Shown piece by piece: positions 23,923 through 31,890 of a DNA stretch of 64,000 nucleotides. Where the stretch lies: assembly GCF_044628455.1 (NCBI RefSeq), contig NZ_JBIYZW010000001.1, positions 1,736,001 to 1,800,000 of the forward strand. The letters run 5' to 3'. The position numbers and the translations under genes were made by a program. This stretch comes from Solirubrum sp044628455 (GTDB taxonomy: Bacteria > Bacteroidota > Bacteroidia > Cytophagales > Hymenobacteraceae). The notes under the pieces are model-generated. The model made no database searches. It saw only the letters and a program-made list of their open reading frames with translations, and was not told the origin of the DNA. How positions within the stretch are numbered: position 1 is the stretch's first letter; the number at the start of each line of letters is the position of its first letter.

Positions 23923-24708
23923 TTAGGCCGCAGCCTGGTCGCCTTCGCGGCCTTCGATGGTCTTTTTCAGGTTGGCAATGGCCGAGTTGGCGCGCTCCTG
24001 ATCAAGCTTGTTAATATTGAGCAGCATCTTGGTTTTTTCCTGGCGCGTAATCACCGGGTGGTTCAGCAGGCGGATGATTTCTTCCTTCTGCGGCGCGGTG
24101 GCGTAAGCAGCGGCCGGGGCCAGCGGCTCGGCTACTACCGGCAGGGGCTGCTCGGCGGGCACGGCCTTCATGGGCGCGGCTTCGGGGGCCGGTGCAGGTG
24201 CGGCCTTCACCTCGGGCGTGTTGCCGCCGTACTCCATTTCCTCGGCCGGGGTGGGCTCATAGCCGGCGGCGCGGATAATCCAGGCCAGGATGTTGCGGTA
24301 AGCCTTGCCGATGGCGCGCGTTTGGGCCATGGAGGCAATGGCAAACTCCTGGTAGAATTTCTTGCCCTGCTCCTTGTTCGAGCAGATGGCAAAGCCGGCG
24401 CCCACGGTCTGCTGGCTGCGCAAATCAAACAGCGTCACCTTGGCCTGGTACTTGATTTCGGTTTCGGTGCTCATGTTGATGACGTGGTCGACGATGGGCA
24501 CAATGCCCAGGCGCGAACCGGCGTACTGCCAGCCTTCCACGTTCACAAACTCCTTGCCCTGCACGGCGGTGGTGAGCTTGTTTTCCTTGATGAAGTTCGC
24601 CAGATCCTTAGCCAAGGACAGCGTCTCGTCCGAACGCGAGATGTCGTAGCTCTCGGCTTTCAGCTTGCGAATCGGTGCTTTGGTGTTGTCTTTCTGTGCC
24701 TCAGTCAT
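23923..24708 (-). CDS. Conserved protein resembling phage recombination proteins
   Basis: This protein has 261 aa from ATG 24708. Residues about 25-150 form a compact domain (VQGKEFVNVEGWQYAGSRLG ... VGAGFAICSNKE ... MAQTRAIGKAYRNIL). From memory this pattern (KSMAQTRAxGKAYR, EPTPAEEM) recurs in proteins of phages and actinobacterial elements next to recombination genes, but I cannot name the family surely. A Pro/Ala-rich linker (about 160-205) leads to a C-terminal helical domain (TAPQKEEIIRLL ... INKLDQERANSAIANLKK), like the tails of ssDNA-annealing proteins. No phage genes surround it. Function is unproven. Confidence 0.75.
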   Translation of the reverse strand: MTEAQKDNTKAPIRKLKAESYDISRSDETLSLAKDLANFIKENKLTTAVQGKEFVNVEGWQYAGSRLGIVPIVDHVINMSTETEIKYQAKVTLFDLRSQQTVGAGFAICSNKEQGKKFYQEFAIASMAQTRAIGKAYRNILAWIIRAAGYEPTPAEEMEYGGNTPEVKAAPAPAPEAAPMKAVPAEQPLPVVAEPLAPAAAYATAPQKEEIIRLLNHPVITRQEKTKMLLNINKLDQERANSAIANLKKTIEGREGDQAAA

Positions 24709-24851
24709 GGCTTTGTTTTTTTGTCCCTGTAGTACGTTCTGTGTTACGTGAAGATAACGCGTCGACCACTTTAATGGTGCAAAAATGAGCCCGTTTTTTA
24801 GCAAATTTTACCGCTGAAAATCAATCCTTTATAAACAAATAACCAAAAGTT

Positions 24852-24890
24852 GAATACTAAACCGGTTAGCAGAACCGGATTTTAGTATTC
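24852..24890. promoter_or_regulatory. AT-rich stem-loop upstream of the phage-like gene
   Basis: GAATACTAAACCGGTT and AACCGGATTTTAGTATTC pair with a 2-nt bulge around loop AGCAG. It lies in an unusually AT-rich control region (about 24710-24890) and may be an operator or a leader structure. A related CTAAACCGG arm occurs upstream of the Ohr gene. Confidence 0.4.
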
Positions 24891-24947
24891 GGCGGCGCGC
24901 CAAACTGCCGTTTCGGTTGCCGAACCGGGCTCTGGGCTATACGCAAA

Positions 24948-24982
24948 AAACGCCGCCGCGTCGAACTGACGCGGCGGCGTTT
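24948..24982 (-). terminator. Terminator of the LolD-like gene
   Basis: AAACGCCGCCGCGTC and GACGCGGCGGCGTTT form a perfect 15-bp stem, loop GAACT, followed on the minus strand by TTTTTTGC. Confidence 0.92.
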
Positions 24983-25014
24983 CGTTAGGACTCAGCTGCT
25001 CAGACGGCCTCGGG

Positions 25015-25668
25015 CTACTCGAGAATGTTGCCGTCCTTCATCACCACTTTGCGGTCGGCCATTTCGGCCAGCTGATCGTTGTGGGTCACGATGACGAAGG
25101 TTTGGCCCAGCTCCTTGCGCAGCAGAAAGAAAATCTGGTGCAAGTCCTGGGCGTTCTGCGAGTCGAGGTTGCCTGAGGGCTCGTCGGCGAAGATGATTTC
25201 CGGCGAGTTGATCAGGGCGCGGGCCACGGCCGTGCGCTGCTGCTCCCCACCCGACATTTCGCTGGGCTTGTGGTCGGCGCGGCGCTCGAGGTTGAGCATG
25301 CCCAGCAACTCGCGGGCCCGCACCCGGGTTTCCTTTTCCGAGCGCCCCGCCAGGTAGGCCGGCAAACACACGTTTTCCAGCGCCGTAAACTCGGGCAGCA
25401 GGTTGTGAAACTGAAAGATGAAGCCGATGTGCCGGTTGCGGAACCGGGCCATGTCGGCGCGCTTGAGCGAGGTAATGCTTTCCCCGTCGTAGAGCACCTC
25501 GCCCGCGTCGGGCGTGTCGAGGGTGCCCAGAATATGGAGCAGCGTGCTTTTGCCCGCGCCCGAGGAGCCGACGATGGACACGATTTCGGATTTCTCGATG
25601 GTCAGGTCGATGCCCTTGAGCACTTCCAGCGAACCGTAGCGTTTGCGGATGTTAACGGCTTGCAGCAA
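25015..25668 (-). CDS. LolD-like ABC transporter ATP-binding protein
   Basis: This ATPase has about 217 aa of the MacB/LolD/FtsE class. It has Walker A GSSGAGKST, Q-loop FIFQFHNLLPEFTALENV, signature MSGGEQQR, Walker B IIFADEPSGNLD and the H-loop VTHN. The LLPEFTALENV stretch is characteristic of LolD, which powers release of lipoproteins from the inner membrane. No ATG is available; TTG 25668, just before LQAVNIRKRYG, gives the normal family length. No LolC/E permease is in the window, so the partner must be encoded elsewhere. Confidence 0.9.
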   Translation of the reverse strand: MLQAVNIRKRYGSLEVLKGIDLTIEKSEIVSIVGSSGAGKSTLLHILGTLDTPDAGEVLYDGESITSLKRADMARFRNRHIGFIFQFHNLLPEFTALENVCLPAYLAGRSEKETRVRARELLGMLNLERRADHKPSEMSGGEQQRTAVARALINSPEIIFADEPSGNLDSQNAQDLHQIFFLLRKELGQTFVIVTHNDQLAEMADRKVVMKDGNILE

Positions 25669-25756
25669 ACTGACTGAGCGTTTTAGAATACAGAAAAAGA
25701 AAGCGGGCAAAGCTAAGCAGAAAGCACCGATGCCGCTGGCGGCTTACCTTGGCTTT

Positions 25757-26836
25757 ATGCACAGCTCGCGGCTTATACGGAAGCTGGGCGCCGGCGGCCT
25801 ACTGCTGGCCCTGCTGCCCTGGTGGGGCAGCCGCTGCGCGGCGCCCCCCAACCAGCTCCCGGCCGGGTCATTCCCGCCAGCCGGGCGCCTGCGCGGGGTG
25901 AGCTGGGTGGCCGGCGACTCGGTTACCGCTGCCGACTTGGCCGCCTTGCGCCGCCAGCACGTGACCTGGCTGGCCCAGACGCCCTTTGGCTGGCAGGCCG
26001 ACTCGGCCGCACCCGTGGTGCAGCTGCGCACCGACCGCGGGCGGGTATACTGGGGCGAAACCGACAGCGGCTTGGTGCACACCGCCCGGCTGGCGCGCCG
26101 CCAAGGCATCCGCACCCTGCTCAAGCCCCACGTGTGGCTGCAGGCCCGCGGGCAGTGGCCCGGGCAGATTCGCATGCGCAGCGAGGCCGACTGGCAGGCT
26201 TGGTTTGCCAGCTACTCGGCCTTTATCCTGCACTACGCCCGGCTCGCCGAGGCCCACGGTATGGAGGCGCTGTGCATCGGCACCGAGCTCAGGCACGCCG
26301 CCGTGGACCACGAAGCGCAGTGGCGGCAACTCATTAAGCAAGTGCGGCAGGTGTACCGCGGCCGGCTCACCTACGCCGCCAACTGGCACGAGGAATACTC
26401 CCGCATCGGCTTCTGGGACGCGCTCGACTTCATTGGGGTGCAGGCCTACTTCCCGCTCAGCTCCCTGCCCCGGCCCGATACCGCCGCGCTGCGCCGGGCC
26501 TGGCAGCCCCACCTGCGCGAGTTGGCCCGGGTGCAGCGGCGCTTCGGGCGGCCGGTGCTGTTCACCGAAGTCGGCTACCGCGCCACGCCCACCGCGGCCG
26601 CCGCGCCCTGGCAGTGGCCCGACCCGCGCCAGCCCCAGCCCTTCGACCCGGCCACTCAGGCAGCCTGCTACGAGGCCTTGTTTCGGGCCTGCTGGCGGCA
26701 GCCCTGGCTGGCGGGCGTGTTCGTGTGGAAGTGGTACCCGGGGCTGCCGCCCGACGGCCCGGCGCGCCTCCGCGCCGACTTCACGCCCCAGCACCTGCCG
26801 GCCGAAGCGGTCATGCGACGCTGGTACGCCCGCTAG
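25757..26836 (+). CDS. GH113-like glycoside hydrolase
   Basis: This 359-aa protein starts at ATG 25757; ATG 25730 is an alternative. An N-terminal hydrophobic signal (about residues 9-25) sends it to the envelope. The body is a TIM-barrel-like enzyme resembling family GH113. A candidate acid/base Glu lies in LCIGTELRHA and the candidate nucleophile Glu in LFTEVGYRATP; LLKPHVWLQ and FIGVQAYFPL are further barrel motifs. GH113 members known so far act on beta-mannans, but the substrate here is not certain. It is transcribed divergently from the LolD-like gene. Confidence 0.78.
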   Translation: MHSSRLIRKLGAGGLLLALLPWWGSRCAAPPNQLPAGSFPPAGRLRGVSWVAGDSVTAADLAALRRQHVTWLAQTPFGWQADSAAPVVQLRTDRGRVYWGETDSGLVHTARLARRQGIRTLLKPHVWLQARGQWPGQIRMRSEADWQAWFASYSAFILHYARLAEAHGMEALCIGTELRHAAVDHEAQWRQLIKQVRQVYRGRLTYAANWHEEYSRIGFWDALDFIGVQAYFPLSSLPRPDTAALRRAWQPHLRELARVQRRFGRPVLFTEVGYRATPTAAAAPWQWPDPRQPQPFDPATQAACYEALFRACWRQPWLAGVFVWKWYPGLPPDGPARLRADFTPQHLPAEAVMRRWYAR

Positions 26837-26964
26837 CAGGGCAGAGCGGGTTTTGTTTCCAGCTTAGCCTCAATCGTTTGCGGCGGCGGTTTCCGCGCTG
26901 CCCGCATTTTACCTACTTTCGCGGGCAGATTTCCGGAACCCGAAACCCACCTCCAGTCCCCAGT

Positions 26965-28173
26965 ATGAACATTCACGAATATCAGGGCAAAGACATTCTG
27001 AAGCGCTACGGCGTGCGCGTGCAGGAAGGCATCGTGGCCGAAACGGCCGACGAAGCCGTAGAAGCCGCCAAGAAGCTGACCGCCGACACCGGCACCAGCT
27101 GGCACGTGATCAAGGCGCAGATTCACGCCGGCGGCCGCGGCAAGGGGGGTGGGGTGAAACTCGCCAAAAACCTCGAGCAGGTAAAAGACCTGGCCGGCCA
27201 GATCATCGGCATGCAGCTGGTAACCAAGCAAACCGGCGCCGAAGGCCGCAAGGTGCACAAGGTGCTGGTAGCCCAGGACGTGTACTACCCCGGCGACTCG
27301 GAGCCCAAGGAATACTACATGAGCGTGCTGCTGGACCGCGGCACCGGCAAAAACGTCATCATCTACACCACCGAGGGTGGCATGGACATCGAGGAGGTAG
27401 CCGAGGCGCACCCCGAGAAAATCCACCGCGAGCATATCGACCCGCGCGTGGGCCTGCGCCCCTTCCAGGCCGCCAAGATTGCCTACAACCTCGGCCTGAG
27501 CGGCGAGGCCCAGAAGGAAATGGTGAAGTTCGTGACGGCCCTCTACAAGGCCTACGACGACACCGACTCGTCAATGTTCGAAATCAACCCCGTGTTGAAA
27601 ACCTCGGACAACAAGATTCTGGCCGTGGACGCCAAGGTAACCCTCGACGAAAACGCCCTGTACCGCCACAAGGACTTCGTGGCCCTGCGCGACACCAACG
27701 AGGAAGATCCCCTGGAAGTAGAAGCCTCTGCCTCGAACCTGAACTACGTGAAGCTCGATGGCAACGTGGGCTGCATGGTAAACGGCGCCGGTCTGGCCAT
27801 GGCCACCATGGACATCATCAAGCTCTCGGGCGGTGAGCCGGCCAACTTCCTCGACGTGGGCGGCGGAGCCAATGCCCAGACCGTGGAAGCCGGTTTCCGC
27901 ATCATTCTGAAGGACCCGAACGTGAAGGCCATCCTGATCAACATCTTCGGCGGCATCGTGCGTTGCGACCGGGTAGCCAACGGCGTGGTGGAAGCCTACA
28001 AGAACATCGGTGACATCCGCGTGCCTATTATCGTGCGCCTGCAGGGCACCAACGCCGAAGAAGGCGCCCGCATCATCGACGAGTCGGGCCTGAAGGTGTA
28101 CTCGGCCGTGCTGCTGAAGGACGCGGCCCAGAAAGTAAAGGAAGTGCTGGCCATGACCGAAGGTCAGGCGTAA
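26965..28173 (+). CDS. sucC: Succinyl-CoA synthetase, beta subunit
   Basis: This 402-aa subunit of the TCA-cycle enzyme converts succinyl-CoA to succinate with ATP/GTP formation. It opens with MNIHEYQGKDILKRYGV at ATG 26965. The ATP-grasp N domain has KAQIHAGGRGKGGGVK and FEINPVLKT, and the CoA-ligase C domain has VNGAGLAMATMDIIKL, FLDVGGGANA and INIFGGIVRCDRVA. Length and motifs are normal. The alpha subunit gene sucD is not adjacent, a common arrangement in Bacteroidota. A TACTTTCG box at 26914-26921 with TTTC 20 bp upstream may be its promoter. Confidence 0.97.
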   Translation: MNIHEYQGKDILKRYGVRVQEGIVAETADEAVEAAKKLTADTGTSWHVIKAQIHAGGRGKGGGVKLAKNLEQVKDLAGQIIGMQLVTKQTGAEGRKVHKVLVAQDVYYPGDSEPKEYYMSVLLDRGTGKNVIIYTTEGGMDIEEVAEAHPEKIHREHIDPRVGLRPFQAAKIAYNLGLSGEAQKEMVKFVTALYKAYDDTDSSMFEINPVLKTSDNKILAVDAKVTLDENALYRHKDFVALRDTNEEDPLEVEASASNLNYVKLDGNVGCMVNGAGLAMATMDIIKLSGGEPANFLDVGGGANAQTVEAGFRIILKDPNVKAILINIFGGIVRCDRVANGVVEAYKNIGDIRVPIIVRLQGTNAEEGARIIDESGLKVYSAVLLKDAAQKVKEVLAMTEGQA

Positions 28174-28206
28174 GCTTCAGTACCCGGGCTGCTTGCAGCC
28201 CAGCAG

Positions 28207-28234
28207 AAACCCCGCCGGCTTACCGGCGGGGTTT
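28207..28234 (+). terminator. sucC terminator
   Basis: AAACCCCGCCGG and CCGGCGGGGTTT form a 12-bp stem with loop CTTA, followed by TTTC. Confidence 0.93.
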
Positions 28235-28302
28235 TTTCATGCACAAATCCCGGGACAAATTCAATCACACATATTATTATTCATATCTGCTATTGTTCTG
28301 AT

Positions 28303-28310
28303 TATATTTG
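28303..28310 (+). promoter_or_regulatory. -7 box upstream of the transglutaminase-like gene
   Basis: TATATTTG fits TAnnTTTG exactly within an AT-rich intergenic stretch; no good -33 box is visible at the expected distance. Confidence 0.4.
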
Positions 28311-28453
28311 CTGCTGGCAAAAAAACTTCGGCTGCCCAAAAACGGCTGCTGCGGTTCTCTGGCCGCGAATTGCCCAACTGCGCCCTTTTCCACCTCAACC
28401 CCGCTATCCTTTTACCCGTTTGTGACTCCGCCAACGGTGTAATTCTCTTTCTG

Positions 28454-29329
28454 ATGCATAAAACGCTTACCCTCATTCTTGTCGCCGTGACCTGCTGGCT
28501 GGGTCTCGGTGCGCAGGCCCAGCCGGCCCCGCAGCCGGGCCAGCCCCTGCCCTACGCCGCCACGGCCGACGCGGCCACGTTCAGCTTCCAGTTTGGCCGG
28601 CCCGACGACCTGTACCTGGAAACCATGCGCGACCGGTACGGCCTGGGCACTCTGGTAGCCGATAAAACGACCGACCTGGCCAAGGCCCAGGCGGTGTGTG
28701 CCTGGGTGCACAACCGCCTCGACCACAACGGCCACATTCCTACCAAGAAAACCGACCCCATGGGCATTCTGCAGGATGCCCAGCTCGAGCAGCAGGTGCA
28801 GTGCGTGGGCTTCGGCATTGTGCTGGCCGCGGCCCTGCAGTCAGTAGGCATACCGGCCCGGCCGCTGTACCTGAAAATGGCTGACTCGGAAACCCGGGGC
28901 TCGGCCGCGGGCCACGCCGCCACCGAAGCCTGGCTGAAGGAGCAGCAGAAGTGGGTGCTGGTCGACGCGCAGTGGGACGTGATTCCGCTGCTGAACGGCA
29001 CGCCGCTGAATGCCGTGGAACTGCAGCAGGCCCTGGCCACCGAGGCGCCCGGCCTGCGCGGCCTCACCTCCACCGACGCCAAGTGGAAGTTCTACTTCAA
29101 GTGGCTGCGCGACTACCTCTACTACCTCGACACCCCACTCGACAACCGCTTCGGCACCAAGACCTCGACGGCCGGGCTGATGCTGGTGCCGGTGGGTGCC
29201 AAGAAGCCGGTGGTGTTTCAGCGCACCACCCGCCTGCACAACCTGCGCTACACCCACTCGCCGGCCACCTTCTACGCCGACCCCTACGAAACCTACCAGG
29301 CGCAGGAGCCGCCGGCCCCGGCCAACTAG
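28454..29329 (+). CDS. Secreted transglutaminase-like protein
   Basis: This 291-aa protein starts at ATG 28454 with a signal peptide (MHKTLTLILVAVTCWLGLGA, cut after AQA). It contains a transglutaminase-core fold with the catalytic triad in order: Cys in QVQCVGFG, His in AGHAATEAWL and Asp in WVLVDAQWD. Upstream, ICAWVHN-like helices (AVCAWVHNRLDHNG) are typical of this superfamily. Bacterial members are proteases, peptidoglycan-modifying enzymes or non-catalytic scaffolds. The alignment of all three residues favours an active enzyme. It stands alone between sucC and the convergent Ohr gene. Confidence 0.82.
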   Translation: MHKTLTLILVAVTCWLGLGAQAQPAPQPGQPLPYAATADAATFSFQFGRPDDLYLETMRDRYGLGTLVADKTTDLAKAQAVCAWVHNRLDHNGHIPTKKTDPMGILQDAQLEQQVQCVGFGIVLAAALQSVGIPARPLYLKMADSETRGSAAGHAATEAWLKEQQKWVLVDAQWDVIPLLNGTPLNAVELQQALATEAPGLRGLTSTDAKWKFYFKWLRDYLYYLDTPLDNRFGTKTSTAGLMLVPVGAKKPVVFQRTTRLHNLRYTHSPATFYADPYETYQAQEPPAPAN

Positions 29330-29360
29330 TGGCGGCTCCGACGGCTCCCGACTGGTAAAG

Positions 29361-29391
29361 ACCGGCGCCTGGCTCAACGCTAGGCGCCGGT
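29361..29391. terminator. Terminator overlapping the end of the Ohr gene
   Basis: ACCGGCGCCT and AGGCGCCGGT pair around an 11-nt loop, followed by TTTGTTTT on the plus strand, where it ends the transglutaminase gene. The right arm lies inside the last codons of the convergent Ohr gene. Confidence 0.8.
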
Positions 29392-29853
29392 TTTGTTTTC
29401 AGGCCCGGCGGCGTTCGGCTGGTCGGCGGTTAGTTGGGCGGGCTGGCCCTCCACCAGCAGTTGCACCTCGATGTTGCCGCGCGTGCCAATGGAATACGGG
29501 CAGATGCGGTGGGCTTCCTGCACCAGCTGGTCGGCGGCCTCGGTGCCGGGCAGGTGTACGTCCAGCGTTACGGCCAGGCCGTAGGCATCGTCGCTTTGGG
29601 TGAGCGACACGCTGCACTGCACCGTCGAGGCCGGATCCAGGCGCTGCCCGTTGCGCTGGGCCACCACAATGAGGGCCTGCTGAAAGCAGGAAGCGTAGCC
29701 GGCGGCGAACAGCTGCTCGGGGTTGGTGGCGCCTTGCTTGCCGCCCAGGCCCTGCGGCACCGACATATTCAGGTCGATAACGCCGTCGGAAGAGCGAATG
29801 CGGCCGCTGCGGCCGCCGGTGGCCGTAGCTTCGGCCGTGTACAGGGTTTTCAT
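29380..29853 (-). CDS. ohr: Organic hydroperoxide resistance protein (Ohr/OsmC)
   Basis: This 157-aa OsmC-superfamily peroxidase of the Ohr branch starts MKTLYTAEATATGGRSGRI. The two redox cysteines are in GYASCFQQAL and AHRICPYS, and the GATNPEQLFAAG motif is diagnostic. Ohr reduces organic and lipid hydroperoxides with a Cys-Cys pair. The protein is about 15 residues longer than usual: the tail (ADQPNAAGPENKTGA) is partly encoded by the neighbouring terminator stem. A 9-bp palindrome lies about 40 bp upstream of the start; an ohrR regulator is not in the window. Confidence 0.94.
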   Translation of the reverse strand: MKTLYTAEATATGGRSGRIRSSDGVIDLNMSVPQGLGGKQGATNPEQLFAAGYASCFQQALIVVAQRNGQRLDPASTVQCSVSLTQSDDAYGLAVTLDVHLPGTEAADQLVQEAHRICPYSIGTRGNIEVQLLVEGQPAQLTADQPNAAGPENKTGA

Positions 29854-29891
29854 GTGGGTAGGTGTTTTGGGGTTGCGTGGAAAGTGCTAGG

Positions 29892-29915
29892 CTAAACCGG
29901 CTTGGCCCGGTTTAG
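29892..29915 (-). promoter_or_regulatory. Palindrome upstream of ohr, possible operator
   Basis: CTAAACCGG and CCGGTTTAG are perfectly complementary with a 6-nt spacer. The position, 39-62 bp before the ohr ATG, suits a repressor site, but it does not match the AT-rich OhrR boxes I know. Confidence 0.35.
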
Positions 29916-30041
29916 GTTACCGCGGCGCCCGCCGCTCACAATGCCAGCTTAATTTTTCCATCCCGGCCGCTGAGCCCTAGCCAGTTAAGATTTGCCATCA
30001 TCAGCGGCTTGCCTGACAACACGCGTAAAACGCCGGGGCTG

Positions 30042-30072
30042 TTGCCGGCCCCGCATTTTCTCGCTACTTTTG
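30042..30072 (+). promoter_or_regulatory. Promoter of tRNA-Arg
   Basis: TTG (30042-30044), a 20-bp spacer and TACTTTTG (30065-30072) match the Bacteroidota -33/-7 arrangement. The mature tRNA begins 13 bp after the -7 box. Confidence 0.7.
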
Positions 30073-30084
30073 CCGCCCACTACC

Positions 30085-30159
30085 GGCCACGTAGTACAAC
30101 GGATAGTATAGGAGTCTCCGAAGCTCTTGATCCAGGTTCGATTCCTGGCGTGGCCACCA
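30085..30159 (+). tRNA. tRNA-Arg (CCG anticodon)
   Basis: This is a complete cloverleaf. The acceptor stem is GGCCACG/CGTGGCC, the D stem GTAC/GTAT, the anticodon stem GGAGT/GCTCT with loop CTCCGAA, and the T arm CCAGG-TTCGATT-CCTGG. The anticodon CCG reads CGG codons. Unlike the CAU tRNA in this window it is followed by CCA in the DNA (30157-30159). Confidence 0.95.
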
Positions 30160-30166
30160 TCCTTGT

Positions 30167-30210
30167 CAACAAAAAGCCCGCGCACCGTCCGTTGCGCGGG
30201 CTTTTTGTTG
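30167..30210 (+). terminator. Terminator of tRNA-Arg
   Basis: A perfect 18-bp inverted repeat (30167-30184 and 30193-30210) with an 8-nt loop contains the U-rich run CTTTTTGTTG on its 3' arm. Confidence 0.92.
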
Positions 30211-30332
30211 TTTGCCCCGGGCAAGTGGCCGGGCGGCGGGCGGCCGGGTTGGGCCTGGGGCAATCCGGCAGGGGGAGCAGCCTCGTAAGGCTTGGCAGAC
30301 AGTTGCATTCTCACCTTCAACCCACAACCTGT

Positions 30333-30977
30333 ATGTTCAAGCACCTTTGCACCGCCGCCGCCCTGGGCCTGCTGCTCACCGCCGGCACCACCTTCTCGGC
30401 TTCGGCCCAGGACAAGGTTAAGACCAAGGCCGACGGCACCACCAAAATGAAGGGCAAGGACAAAGCCATGGCCAACGGCCAGGGCAACAGCAACGCCAGC
30501 ATGGGCGCCGCATCCGGGGTGATGGTGGGCGGAGCCATGATGACGCCCGACAAGGACATCGTGGCCAACGCCCTGGGCTCCCAGGACCACACCACGCTGG
30601 TAGCCGCCGTGAAGGCTGCCGACCTGGTGGCTACCCTGCAGGGCCCGGGTCCGTTCACCGTGTTTGCGCCCACCAACGGCGCCTTCGGCAAGCTGCCCGC
30701 CGGCACGGTGGAAACCCTGGTGAAACCCGAAAACAAAGCCCTGCTCACCGGCATTCTCACCTACCACGTGGTGCCCGGCCGCCTCACGGCCATGCAGCTG
30801 AAGGACGGCCAGACCCTGACCACGGTGAAGGGTGAAACCCTGACGGTGGTGAAGAAAGGCAACGGCGTGATGCTGCGCGACGCCAAGGGTGGTATGGCCA
30901 CGGTTACCATTCCCAACGTGATTTCCAGCAACGGCGTCACCCACGTAATCGACACGGTGCTGATGCCGGCCCGCTAG
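30333..30977 (+). CDS. Secreted fasciclin-domain protein
   Basis: This 214-aa protein starts at ATG 30333 with a signal peptide (MFKHLCTAAALGLLLTAGTT, cut near ASAQ). A charged low-complexity linker (KVKTKADGTTKMKGKDK) precedes one FAS1/fasciclin domain from about residue 75. Diagnostic motifs are TLVAAVKAADLV, GPFTVFAPTNGAFGKLP, LTYHVVPGRL and SSNGVTHVIDTVLMP. FAS1 domains mediate adhesion in the cell envelope or extracellular matrix. The linker resembles the start of the next gene product. Confidence 0.92.
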   Translation: MFKHLCTAAALGLLLTAGTTFSASAQDKVKTKADGTTKMKGKDKAMANGQGNSNASMGAASGVMVGGAMMTPDKDIVANALGSQDHTTLVAAVKAADLVATLQGPGPFTVFAPTNGAFGKLPAGTVETLVKPENKALLTGILTYHVVPGRLTAMQLKDGQTLTTVKGETLTVVKKGNGVMLRDAKGGMATVTIPNVISSNGVTHVIDTVLMPAR

Positions 30978-31160
30978 CCCAGCCGCGTTTGGCAAGGCCG
31001 CGCGCCGCTCTGGTTTCTAATCGGGGCGGCGCGTTGCGTTGGTGGCCGCGGGCAGCTGAGTTGAAAAAAATACCGGAAATCAGAAATGAAATATCCCCCG
31101 GCACGGGCGGCGCGTATACAGGCCGGCACTTCGCCCTACTCACTTCTAAACTTCCCGACC

Positions 31161-31733
31161 ATGATTAAGCACGTGTTTTCTTCTCTGGCCCTGGCCCTGG
31201 CTTTGTGTAGCGCTGCTTCGGTAGCCGAAGCCCAGACCACCAAAACGAAATCGGACGCCGAGAAAACCAAGACCAAGGACGCCGACGGCACCACATCCAA
31301 GGTGAAAAACGACGACAACGGCAACGTGAAAATGAAGGGCAAAACCGCCGAGGGCGACAAGATGAAGTCGAAGGTGATGCCCTCGACCGAGATGCAAAGC
31401 TCGGGCGGCAGCACCTCGGGCTCGATGCCGGCCTCGGGCAGCATGAGCGGCTCGGGCGTCACCAGCGGCAGCTCCACCACCGGCACCGACTCGTCGGGCA
31501 CCATGAATAACGCGGGCACCGGCACCATGAGCACCGGCACCGACATGAACTCGTCGGGCACCATGAACAACGCGGGCACGACGCCGGCCACCGGCACCAT
31601 GAGCGGCTCGACCCCGACGGACGCCACCGTGACGCCCGCCCCGGCCCCGGCCGACGACATGCGCGTAGGTCGCCGCATGAAGCCCGACAAGGCCGAGAAA
31701 GTCAAAATGAAAAAAGAGCGCAACAAGATGTAA
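31161..31733 (+). CDS. Secreted low-complexity Ser/Thr/Gly/Met protein
   Basis: This 190-aa protein starts at ATG 31161 with a signal peptide (MIKHVFSSLALALALCSAAS, cut near AEAQ). Next comes a Lys/Asp-rich part (KTKDADGTTSKVKNDD) similar to the fasciclin protein's linker. A disordered repeat zone with SSGTMNNAGT occurring twice follows, then a basic tail (KPDKAEKVKMKKERNKM). No fold or enzyme motif is visible. It is probably an extracytoplasmic disordered protein. Internal repetition suggests slippage-prone evolution. Co-transcription with the fasciclin gene is possible, since I see no terminator between them. Confidence 0.75.
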   Translation: MIKHVFSSLALALALCSAASVAEAQTTKTKSDAEKTKTKDADGTTSKVKNDDNGNVKMKGKTAEGDKMKSKVMPSTEMQSSGGSTSGSMPASGSMSGSGVTSGSSTTGTDSSGTMNNAGTGTMSTGTDMNSSGTMNNAGTTPATGTMSGSTPTDATVTPAPAPADDMRVGRRMKPDKAEKVKMKKERNKM

Positions 31734-31770
31734 GTCCGGTTTCCCCAGAAACCTGCCTTTCAGACGCTTG

Positions 31771-31808
31771 ACGGCGGCCCACAGCGAATCGACGCTGCGG
31801 GCCGCCGT
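31771..31808 (+). terminator. Terminator after the low-complexity gene
   Basis: ACGGCGGCCC/GGGCCGCCGT, extended by CAGCG/CGCTG inside the loop, is followed by TATTTTTTGG. Confidence 0.92.
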
Positions 31809-31890
31809 TATTTTTTGGCTTTTGGGCGGGCTAACCCAATGATTTTTTGGACCTTTGACGCTGCTTTTTCCATACCTCTCCGCACACCCT

